64,000 bases of DNA from Heterotrichella gracilis (Eukaryota; Sar; Xanthophyceae; Tribonematales; Xanthonemataceae): the NCBI GenBank assembly GCA_032358255.1, contig JAULBX010007662.1, positions 1-64,000 on the forward strand, read 5' to 3'. Positions 36,501 to 46,900 of the stretch are shown piece by piece. Made by a program: the position numbers and the translations under genes. Position 1 is the first letter of the stretch; the number at the start of each line of letters is the position of its first letter. The notes under the pieces were generated by a model. The model saw only the letters and a program-made list of their open reading frames with translations. It searched no databases and had not been told where the DNA came from.

Positions 36501-37882
36501 CTGTCAAACCCTAGACCCGAACCTTCCTGAGCGCTGAAACCTGTTGGCCCCACATACTGAAGGGGCATAAGGGTCATTTGCAAGACTACTAACAGGTGCT
36601 TTGAGGAGGGCTTGTGTAGTTTAAGAATTATCCTCATTCATGAAGTTGCATGCATCCCATGGGTACCAAGACAGTGTGTGGCCATGCAGGGGAGGAGTGT
36701 TACATTGCAATGGATAAGGGAGCGATCAGCGACTTCCATGTGCTGCTGCTGCCCATCGAGCACTTCCCCAACACCCTCAGCTTGACAGCAAACTGCCACC
36801 ACGAGCTGGAGCGCTACCTCTCCGCACTTCGATCGTGCTACGCCTCCCAAGGGAAGGAGCTGGTGGCCTTTGAGAGGTACATCAAATTGAAGAAGATGGG
36901 GGGGAACCACTGCCATGTGAACGTCATTGGTGTGCCGGACGCAGCAGCCAAGGAGGCACGCAAGGTACGTATGGATGCAACCTGTCTGAATTTGCTGCGA
37001 TAAATTAGAATTTAATACCATTGTTCCCTGCTTTTAATCAGGTGTAGGCTTTTTCAGGGAGTGATGCTGCAATGCAAAGTGTGGTTCATAGAATTTTGCC
37101 TACGCGGTAGGCCTGGCAGGGCTGGGTCCAGACTCTGGGCTGGGTGGCGCAAACTGAGCACGGGTGGCAGTTGATATGGCTTTGCCACTGTAACGAATGT
37201 AAGACTCGTTTAATGCATGAATGCATGTGCATCCGCAGGCGTTTGAGAAGGAGGCTGGTGCCCATGGCTTTGCCTTCAAGTACCTGCCCCCCACCAAGGG
37301 GGACGTGCGGGAGGAGCTAAGAGATGTTGTAGGGGATGGCGAGTACTTCCTGGCCATACTTCCGGGTGGGGCCAGGCTAGTGCACCCCATCATGCGTGGG
37401 GAGAAGCACCCACTGAACTTTGGCAGGGATGTGGTGGCGCGGCTCGCGGGGCTGCCTGACAGGTGCGCCCCCTGTGCACAGCATGCATTGCGCATGTGAA
37501 CTGCTCGTCAATAGTGATGTCATTGATTACGCACGCCACATGTCACCCATCGTGGTTGGTTGGGGTGCACTTGTGCTTGTGGATCACAAGTTGGGGTGGG
37601 GCGCCTGGCGTGGCGCGCTGTGCTCAGCATGCATAATTGCCTGTATCCAATGTAATGGCGCACGCCAGATGTCCTCCATTGTTACAAGGAATGGTGGATT
37701 CTGGATTGAATTGCAAGACTCAAAAACAAAGGTGAAAATAGACTAACAAAAACATGCGTCTCGTTGCTCCCAGGGCTGAGTGGAAGAACTGCCAGATCAG
37801 CAAAGATGAGGAGGCAGCACGCACAGAGCGGTTCAGGAAGCTTTTCAAGAGCTATGATATCATGCAGGGTAAAGGGGAATAA
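33548..37882 (+). CDS. CWF19L1: CWF19-like protein 1 with embedded RRM
   Basis: Ten exons: 33548-33686, 33933-34216, 34565-34691, 34970-35086, 35365-35556, 35811-36032, 36273-36488, 36690-36964, 37239-37462 and 37774-37882, giving 634 residues. The N-terminal ~220 residues form the metallophosphatase-like domain of this family (VLIAGDCSGRL, YFIGGYG, HYLGRAGV, DILLTNDWPDGV). Residues ~324-400 are an RNA recognition motif with RNP2 VFVRNL and RNP1 RPAGFAHIQY. From ~413 comes the CwfJ C-terminal HIT-like module (GCWFCLSD, HVLLLPIEHF, GGNHCHVNVIGVP), then the second CwfJ domain to the end. Family members act with spliceosome disassembly and lariat debranching in the nucleus. The exon 6 start is set by phase; a TTTTAG acceptor 34 bases upstream breaks frame. 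Confidence 0.94.
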
Positions 37883-37994
37883 TCCCATGGAACAGCAGAC
37901 AGTGGGGAGTGCAACTTGATGGCAGGGGGGCATCTGCAGGGGGGCGAGTAATATGCTGACCAAGGATGTTGCTTTGCTGCACCAGTTTTATATA
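37883..37994. other. Very short tail-to-tail gap
   Basis: Only 112 bases separate the stop codons of CWF19L1 (+) and the DUF836 gene (-). The two 3' untranslated regions must share or overlap this space. Confidence 0.7.
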
Positions 37995-39413
37995 TTATGC
38001 TTCATTGGCTTGTGCTATGGCCTGTCCGAGCACCTTGGCAATCTGATCGGCATTGGCGCGAGGGGTGGGTCGGGGAAGAGCAACCTGCAGCCACAAACAT
38101 CCGTCAGCCATTGCCATTTGAATCAGGCAGGCAAACTCAATCTGCCTGGACGCTCACCCGTACAGTATGCATGTGATGCAGAAATGTCCTTGCAGATGGT
38201 CGTGTGCTTGAGACTGCAATGCCTGACAATCGCAGTGTGCAGTGTAACCCATCACAAGTGATTGATTGGACATGATCATGATTGAGGTGGTAATCGTACC
38301 TCTTGCGATCCATCTGCAGTGGCCCTGCATCAGAGAGATGACGAGATTAATTGCATGTCCATGGTTGCATTGCCATTGAGGACATGTAGCCTCGCATGGT
38401 ACATGGCATAGCATAGCATGGTGCATGGCATGGCATGGTGCATGTGCATAGCATCGTGCAGAGGATGCCATGGGTGCATAGCATGGTGCATGGCATGGCG
38501 CCTGCACCATGCAGGCTGTCCTCCAGGTAGAAGCCACTGCATATAGTATGGAATCAATGCATACATGCAAGTCAATCCATACATGCAATGCCATTTTCAC
38601 TGCATGGATGGAGTGCCACCTGGGAGGAACATGCTCCATGATTATGCAAGTGACGTGTTGACGACCGATCACTTTTGAGCTTACCAGGTAACCATTGGCA
38701 CCGATCCAGCATACGCCTCTGCCCAGGCAGAGTTGGTGGAGACATCTCGCACCTGGGCGTTCAAACAAACAATAATTTCAGCAACAGCGGCAGGGTCAAT
38801 TTTCATGATCAGTGCACAAACCCTGTGACCTCTATGCAATCCGGCAAAGTGCCAACAAGGCTCTTGCCGCCACTCCATACCTCTAGCTCCACGCCAGAAA
38901 ACACACTTGGAACAAATTGCGCCTTGTCTAGCAGCGCTTGCAGCTTCCCCTGCGCACCACAAGGAGGTTGCAGCACATGGCTGGCAAGGCAGGAGAACCC
39001 ACGCAAACCCCAGCTTAGGGTATGCATCCCTAACCAGCGCGCACCTGCAGGCCTTCGCAGAGCGGGCAGTCGGGCTTTGTGTACATCACCAGCTTGTGGC
39101 TTTCACTGCTGCAGCTGCAGGCCTGCATAATGTGCCTGGGCCAGTGCCTCTGGGTGCGCAGCCGTTGCCGGCCCCCGCTCTGCCATTGTAAGGCTGGCTT
39201 GAAGCAGGCAGGCAGGTGCACACGGCTGACAGGTAGCAACAGAGGTGCTTGGCAGCGCGTTTGGCGCTTCCTCAGGCTGCCCAGCTCTGGGTGGAGTGGC
39301 GTTGATGGGTGTGAAAAGTTTACCAGGGGTTGACAAAGTTGGTTGGCCATATGTATGACTGGTTTGCTAGAAACACTGCGCGCCCATAAACGAATCAATA
39401 GGCAGAAAATCAT
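37995..39413 (-). CDS. DUF836 glutaredoxin-like thioredoxin-fold protein
   Basis: Five exons: 39413-39045, 38949-38881, 38752-38685, 38324-38300 and 38084-37995. The mature part is about 85 residues. It starts at LVMYTKPDCPLCEGLQ, with the CxxC redox pair of glutaredoxin-like DUF836 proteins (PF05768), continues with VELEVRDVSTNSAW and the cis-Pro strand GSVPMVTW, and ends PRPTPRANADQIAKVL. The 25-base exon 4 (ATADGSQE) is fixed by phase on both sides and by the family's usual turn. About 100 residues precede the domain, rich in Arg, Ser, Gln and Pro, and probably target the protein to plastid or mitochondrion. The start could be Met at 39413 or in-frame Met at 39350. Function is likely thiol-disulfide exchange; no partner is evident. 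Confidence 0.82.
38402..38500. repeat. GCATGGTGCATGGCATG low-complexity repeat
   Basis: Imperfect short-period copies of GCATGG, GCATAGCATGG and TGCATGG fill about 100 bases of the intron between exons 3 and 4 of the DUF836 gene. Confidence 0.8.
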
Positions 39414-40109
39414 CGAGACCTAACCAAGTACTTCAGCTAGTGGACAGATCAAAGTGTCAGATGCATGCATGCATATGTTGGGGCATGCATATATGGGGAC
39501 GAGCATGCATATGTGGGAACGCGCAGTGAGGTACAACTGTGGCGCTCTACACCATATACCGCACCCTGGTCAAACTAACCTGGATCGCAACGTGTGTTGT
39601 CGAGTGCTGGTGCACCAGTGCGCCGTATGCCACACGAATAACGTTCCGTTAGTACTCAAACAGCACTACACAGCTCAGTGCCGTCAGGCTAAGGGTTACT
39701 AAACGGCAATATCGAACAGCTATGAACCTTTTGCACCCTTGCGCGAGATTGTGTTGCCTTGATCAGGTGGGGTCGCCAGTGCGTGCGTGAGATAAGGACC
39801 ACTCACTACCTAGCTACCCAAATAACAAGTCCTCCAGTACTGCACTTGACTGCTGTAACAGGCGAACCTCATCATCACTGTCAATATCACTGTGGGTTTA
39901 GAACCTTGTGACGTATCATAAGTGTAACTAGCATTGGCATTAGGGTCCTGCGGTTTGACGTTTAGGAACCCGGTCGACGCATAGCCTATGTCATAGGTGT
40001 TCGAGCAGCAGTTGTGCCTCAGCTTTCAACTGTGAGTGAGGGTTCAGCCCTGGTACCTGGAACCATCAGTGGCCTCCAACCAAGCAGCTGGGCACCGTAG
40101 TCAGTCACC
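39414..40109. promoter_or_regulatory. Divergent intergenic region, DUF836 / CtpA
   Basis: These 696 bases lie between two start codons facing away from each other. At 39467-39520 a unit of about 18 bases beginning GCATGCATAT and ending in a run of G is repeated three times with small changes. Such phased palindromic GCATGC words could bind a dimeric factor, but this is inference. Confidence 0.5.
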
Positions 40110-43100
40110 ATGGCTCTTGGCTTGGTGACGCCCTTCTCAACCAAGTGTCCCATGCCATTCACGAGTGCCCTCGACAGGCCTGTACGGAGCAGAGCATCAA
40201 GGTGTGCAGCAACTGGTGTATAAACCTGCAAGTGTTTCCCCCAACTTAGTGTCTGTATGTGAGACGGTGCCTTGACGATGCAGCACAAGGTGCAGCACCA
40301 AGCGCGGCAGTGGCTACAGAAGCTCTCCAGCAGATACAGTTCAAAAGTCAAGTGCCGCAAACCCACTGCAACAGGTGCGCCTTTGGTCCAATGGTCCTTA
40401 TCTCCAGCCATGTATGCATGCATTGTCGCCCCGTCTGCTGCGCAAGGCATCTGCCCTTTGGTCTTCAACCCAACCCATAAGTGTGTGCTAACAATGTAAA
40501 TGTACGGTGCATTGATGGGGCAGTGTACACCGCACACTTGGTGCGTCCACCATACCACATGTTGACGCGTGATGCCATGTCTGCACAGGTCCTTACACAG
40601 GTGGCTGCTGCTGGGCTGTGTGCAGCACTCGCCCTGGGAGTGGTTGCTCCACCTGCCCTTTCTATCACGGCTGAGCAGCTTCTTTTCCTGGAGGTAAGTA
40701 AATGCAGTCAGCTCACCACTGTGCAGCCTGGAATTTGGCTCCCTGGAATTCATTGCCCTAAATCTGGTCAATTCGAGCTGCACCCATCTGCGTTAGGTCT
40801 GGCAGAAAGTGTGAGCGCTGCATGAATAATGCATCAGCTCATGCTCATGCTTTGCTAATGTGGTTCATTGTCCAAGTCTCAGTTTTGACATTTGAAGGGC
40901 AATAGTCCCAGCTTCCTGTGGTGGTTGAAGTTATTTTCTCATGCAGGCATGGCGTGCAGTGGACAAGGCATACGTCGACAAAACCTTCAATGGAGTGATT
41001 TGGTTCAAGGTATTGTGTGCTTCATGATTTCCATTTCCATGTGCAGCATTCTGCAGTGCATTTCATCACCAGGAAGACCAGGATGTCAGCACTCCATGTG
41101 CGATTTGCTTAATTAATTCACGCCTTACAATTTTTTGCTAGGTCCGGGAAGAGAATTTGAAGAAGACCCCGATGAACAATCGCGTGGAAACCCATGCAGC
41201 CATCCGCAAGATTGTCGCATTGCTGGACGATCCATTCACACGCTTTCTGCCTCCCCAAGAGTATGCCGCGTTGAAAAGCGGGACAGCTGGGGCACTGACA
41301 GGGGTTGGGGTGGAGATCGGATTTGACACCGCAAAGGGTTCAGGCGGGAAAATGCTGGTACGCCACCGTAGTGTCAGCTTTTGAGAACGTATACTGTCCA
41401 TCTAAGAATCGGATATGCCGCATACCTCACAAAGCATTGTGTTCAAGGACCTTGCGCACAAAGCACCCTGCATGAGCAGCATTACAACCCCCACCAACAA
41501 CATACTCATAACCTCCATGTTGTGACCTTGTCATCCACCCTTGCCTGCCTGACAAAATACTGCCGCACCAGGTTGTCAGCCCCACATCTGGTGCCCCTGC
41601 TGAGCGAGCTGGAATTAAGCCCCGGGACGCAATCTTGGCCATTGGCAGCAATCCCACCCAGGGCATGTCCCTGTACCAGGCATCCACCTTGCTGCAGGGG
41701 GCAGAGGGGTCCCAGGTGGGGTTTGGCGTCCATTTCACATTGCGGATTATATTGTCCTGAATTGTGTGACGATCAGTGGCACATTAATCACTTGCGTATT
41801 ATCATTTGCATGCGAAGTTTGCATCTCAACACATTAAGGCATATAAACGGCAAGTGTAGTATTGGTTATGAAGTGAAGCTTGTTGTGTTCAACTGACTTG
41901 TCCACCTGATTAAGCTGCCGCAGTAAATTTTCTGCAACACATTTGAAGTATTGCACCTACATGCCCTTGAGACCAAGCAGGTGTGCCACCCATGGTCCCC
42001 AGATCACGTTGACGATACAGAGCCCTGGCGCCAGCAGTCCCAGGGATGTGGTTGTGACACGGGAGAAACTAAAAATCAACCCGGTGACCCAGCGGCTATG
42101 CGCCCCCTCAGATGGGAGTGGAGGCGAGCCCCTGGGATACATTCGGATGGCCACCTTCAGCAAGCAGACATCGCAAAATGTGTCTGACGCCATTCGGTCC
42201 CTTCAGGTGAGCAGCTCGAACATGCCTTGTGCCGGGGGCAACCTGCTGGCAGAGGATCGAAATGGAGTTATTGCAGTCTGCCTATGATAATTCATGGCTT
42301 GTGTTGGTGTAATAAATGTATCAATGCCAATCCTCTCCAAGGTTGCATCAATGCTGTGCAATGCTTGGCCTATCTTGGCTGATTACCACATTGCTGCTAG
42401 TCTAGCTCCTGCAAGCTGGGAAGCTCTGTGCGCAGGGTGATCCAGGCAGTTGCTGTGGACGAAAGAGGTGCATGGAGTGCGTTGACCGATTGTGTATGCA
42501 TCACACCTGAATTATCCATTTAAATCCTTCCAGCTGGGGAGAAAAGCTATTGCCTGTGCATCTCTGCAAGGATGCTCGCAGCACAAGCAATACAGTGCAA
42601 CTGTACTGTACATGTTTTGCCTGGCCTGGCTCACATGTACCCATGTGTGCAGGAACAAGGCGCTCAGAGGTATGTTTTGGACCTGCGCAACAACTGGGGG
42701 GGCCTCTTCACAGGGGGCGTGGAGGTGGCGCGCATGTGGTTGAACAGGGGGGAGATCGTGCTGATTGCCGACAGCCAAGGGGTGCGTGATATCTATGAAG
42801 CAGAGGGCGGTGCGTTGGAGCCCAAGGCCCCGCTGGCGCTGCTGGTGAACAAGGGCACTGCAAGCGCATCTGAGGTACGCCCCACATGGCACTAGGGTAC
42901 ATTTTACTCCTTATTTTTTCAATGACTGTCACAATCGAAATTACTGTTGAAGAAACAACTGCGGAAATATGTTACTTTTTGACGCAAAATGTCCTCCCAT
43001 CTGCAAAACAGGTGCTGGCTGGGGCCCTGAAGGACAACAAGCGCGCCATCATCGCCGGGGAGAACACCTTTGGGAAGGGCCTCATCCAGACAGTGGTGGA

Positions 43101-43284
43101 GCTGTCTGACGGCAGCGCGGTGGTGATCACAGTGGCAAAGTACCAGACACCAGCGGGGGTGGACATCAACAGGGTGGGCATCAAGCCTGACGTGGTGTTT
43201 GACCCTGACCCAACTGTGCTCCCCCTGGATGGGGAAGCCTTCTGCCGCTTCGTGGCGCAGCCGTCAGCGCCCAAGCTTTTTTAA
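40110..43284 (+). CDS. CTPA: C-terminal processing peptidase CtpA, thylakoid lumen
   Basis: Seven well-supported exons: 40589-40693, 40947-41009, 41142-41357, 41572-41715, 42003-42206, 42653-42874 and 43012-43284, all in phase 0. Two tentative transit-peptide exons precede them: 40110-40215 (MALGLVTPFS...) and one starting at 40284, whose exact end I could not settle. The enzyme (peptidase S41, PF03572) trims the C-terminus of photosystem II protein D1 so that the manganese cluster can assemble. The lumen signal ALALGVVAPPALS lies in the first solid exon. A PDZ domain follows (GVGVEIGF, VVSPTSGAPAERAGI). The catalytic serine sits in NKGTASASE and the lysine in FGKGLIQ. The usual DLRNNPGG turn reads DLRNNWGG. 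The mature protein is near 400 residues, normal for the family. Confidence 0.93.
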
Positions 43285-43936
43285 ATGAGTTGTTGCTCAG
43301 TCAAACGTTGAGAGCCTCTGCAGCACTTTGAAATTCATTCTTGGACTAGTAGTATTCGATGTCCAGAGTTTGTCGTGACACACTACTGTTTGTGTCTTCT
43401 ACAGTAAAGTTTAATAATTACTACTGAAGTCACGGTCCATCCACTGTGTATGTCAGTAACGTACAGCAACGTTGCTAATTGCATAGTTTGTGCATACCAC
43501 ATAAACGCTACTGCATGCAGCCAAGGTGCCATATGGCGTAGTATGTTGTCGCCCGGCAGCAGGCAAGCCGCCGCAGTCGAACCTGTAACTGTGCCATCAG
43601 CATATTTTCGTAATCTGGTTTATTACCAAAAACTGCATTGGTTGGATCTCGTCGTCGACTCGTGACAAAAACAAAGGGCGTGGGCAGTACTATCCAGTGG
43701 TTTCACCTGTAAAGAAAGCTGCAAACGACAATAAGTTATAATCAAGCTTTCACGCAGTGGCCGCCAACTCGTGTCTAGCTGGAGATTGCAACGAGCATAA
43801 ATATTGGCATTGCTTGCACATTTGTCCTGCAATCCAGCGCATTGGATTCGCATCAAGGGGAGGATGCTAATCCAGGACACTCACTGACCATGCCAATTCC
43901 AGCAGGGCGTGTCCATCCGCACTGACCAGGAGGTTG
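43285..43936. other. Convergent intergenic region
   Basis: This is the shared 3' space of CtpA (+) and the H+-pyrophosphatase gene (-). The sequence is AT-richer than the flanking exons. No exon was supported. Confidence 0.5.
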
Positions 43937-46900
43937 CTAATCCAGGAACAGAGGTGCCATGACCAAGGTGATGGTGGCAATCATCTTGATGAGCACGTGT
44001 AGAGATGGACCTGGGAGGCAGGGACACGTGCTTGAGATGCAAGCGTATCACAAAAGAAAGCACAATGCTGCCAGGAAGCCACTCGTAGTTTCAACATCAG
44101 CGGTTCTCAGCATGATGTTGACATGTCACCATACAAGCTCGCAAATGACCTGGACGATGTGCCATCCTGGCACATTGGACATTCAATGCCCTCGCAGTAG
44201 TGCAGAAGCAGTGGCGTCATGGTGGTCAGGGCAACATACACTTGCTCCCTCACCTGCTGTGTCCTTGAACGGATCCCCAACCGTGTCCCCAGTGACCGCA
44301 GCCTTGTGTGCCTCGCTCCCCTTGCCACCCAGCGCGCCGCTCTCGATGTACTTCTTAGCATTGTCCCACGCGCCACCCGCGGTGTTGAGGAACAGCGCCA
44401 TGAGAATACCCGCAACGGTTGCAAACATGATGAAGCCGGCCACCGCCTTGGCCCCCAGCAGGGTTTGGCCTGTGTATGCGCCCACAATCCGGAAGGTCAC
44501 CCCCACCACGATGGGCGACAGGACTGCCAGCGCACCGGGCTTGATCATGGCCTGCAATGATAATGATAACAAAGAATGATGATAATAATTACTCTCTCTG
44601 ATCAAGCGGGTAGCATGAGATGCAGCAGAGTGAAGGGCCATCACGCTGCTGTCCACTACGTCCACTACCCTCACCATGATGCATCATGGCATGCATGGCC
44701 GTATGTATGCTCCGCCACCAGCATGTCCGCCTACTCTGCCACCCACCTTGAGAGCGCTTGCACCACAATAGACACACAGCCCGCCCTGAGTTTACAGCAA
44801 TCATACCGATGCCAGCCTATCCACAATCTGGCGCTGCCTCTCATGTGCCCCCCCCACTTCCGCCCCCCCATCCCGCCACCACCACCACCACCCCTTCACG
44901 CCTAAAAACCACCACCCACCTTGAGAGCGCTGGCCGCCACGATTGACACACAGCGATTGTAGTCGGGCTTCTCAGCGTAAGTCATGATGCCGGGCCGCTC
45001 CGCAAACTGGCGCCGCACTTCGTCCACCACCTCCTGCGCGGTGTTGCCCACTGCGATGCAGGCCCAGGCGCTGAACAGGAACACTACCATGGCACCCAGC
45101 AGGCCGCCCACAAACACCTCGGGGACCGCGATGTCCACCTGCGGTGGGGGGTGGCTAGATTGGGGCCCCCAATCTGGGGGCCAGTGGAGAGGGCGTGCAA
45201 GGCGGCTGCCTTTTGCTGTGTTTGATGCTGTAGGTCATCGTTGGGACGGGAGGTAGATGCAGGCTGCGGATGCTGCGGGGTCTCCAAAGAGATTTGAAAG
45301 TTCTCTGGTCTAGTGATCAGCCCCGTCCCTCTTTCCATGCAAGGGCAGAGACCCACACACAGCGCACCCTGCACCCCAAAGTCCTACACCCCAAAACCCT
45401 ACCTGGTGGAATGGCTTCCCTGTGAAGGTAGACACCTCGTCCAGATAGGCGGTGAACAGCAGGAATGAGGCCAAGCCTGCGCTGCCAATCGCGTAGCCCT
45501 TGGTGGTGGCCTTGGTGGTGTTGCCAACCGCATCCAGCAGGTCGGTGATGTCGCGCACCTAGGTGGGTTAGAGGGGGGGCAGGCTGGGGTGTTGCACATG
45601 GTCAGGGATGAGATTTTGGGCCAGGGATGGTATGGTATTATTATGGTATCTAGGACATCATGGGCGTGGTATGGTATTATTCGGGGCATCAAGCAGGTTT
45701 GGTGGTGTCGCGCAGGTTGCGTGTGTCAGGGATTAATTATGTGGCAACCGCCGATGTGCAGGCCTGCCTAGTCAGCTGACCATACTGTTAAAATGCTTGT
45801 AGGATCACCCCATCCAGCTGACAATTTGTTATCCACTTGAATGGCATTTTTCTATTTCCCAAAAGGCCCTAAAAGTTCGAATCATTGGGCCCGTGTACAA
45901 ACGTAGAATAAGATCCAAATATGGGCTGGGCGGCTTGGCACGCAGCCTTGTGAAGGCAAAGCACTGGGAATGCGCGCACCGACTCTGGCTGCTGGCTCAT
46001 CTCCACGATGCCCCCCGCGTTGTCTGCGATTGGTCCAAACACGTCCATGGTGAGCACGTAGGCGGCGGTGGACAGCATGCCCATGGTGGCCACAGCGGTG
46101 CCGAAGAGGCCGTCGGCGTTGGAGTCGGTGATCCCTGCACAGTTGTGATGTGCATGGGCAAGGTTGAGCGGACCACTTGGTTTGTGTCGCTGTGCAGACA
46201 GGGCATGGTGGCTGCTGCATGCCATACCTAACCCCGATTACGTGTGGTGGGTTTGGAAGTGCCAACCAGGCCAAAGACATTGAAAGCCCAGGAAATTAGG
46301 TATATCTAACCTGGCCGTACAACTGTTGGGCATTGTAACTAGCGAAACTGCGCACATGAGCTAAGGACCCGATTGCAGAGCACATGTTAGTGCAGCGTGC
46401 ATTGCAGTAGAATTGTACATGCAACCCATTTTGAAGGTGTCCAAGCAAGCAATATCCTGACATGGTGTGTGTAGGAGGGCATGCTGGTTTGGTGTTGGCA
46501 GTGGTGGGACTGGGCCGTGGGCGGGCTGGGCGGCATGACCGCATGTGGTGATGCAGATGCGCGCAGTGATGGCAGGATATGTGCCCCGAAATCATTGGAG
46601 GTGTGCACGTACAAATGCAGGGTTTTGGTGAGGGTCTTGATGCCATGTGGCAGTGGGCAAGGTGAGATGCTGTTCTTCAGGCTACAGCAGCCCATGCCAA
46701 ACATGCATGCGCCATGTGAGCAGTGGGCACTGCATGCGTGCGCTGGTCCCTGTCGGCATTGCACAGCACCAACGCAGAGATACCACCATAGAAAACAAAG
46801 TCTCTAGGGTTGGGCCTGGGTGCCCCATGAACTCAGTGCACTTTTAAGTACAATCACCGCCCTGGAACCAAACCCCGCTGTAGCTTCCAGCCGCATGAGC

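Noticed and set aside
36188-36514. Stand-alone small RRM protein
   Set aside because: RNP2 lies in the preceding exon and the frame continues in phase into the CwfJ domain, so it is part of CWF19L1.
38402-38500. Possible CRISPR-like array of short direct repeats
   Set aside because: Units are irregular, contiguous and of very short period without spacers, inside a nuclear intron; it is simple-sequence DNA.
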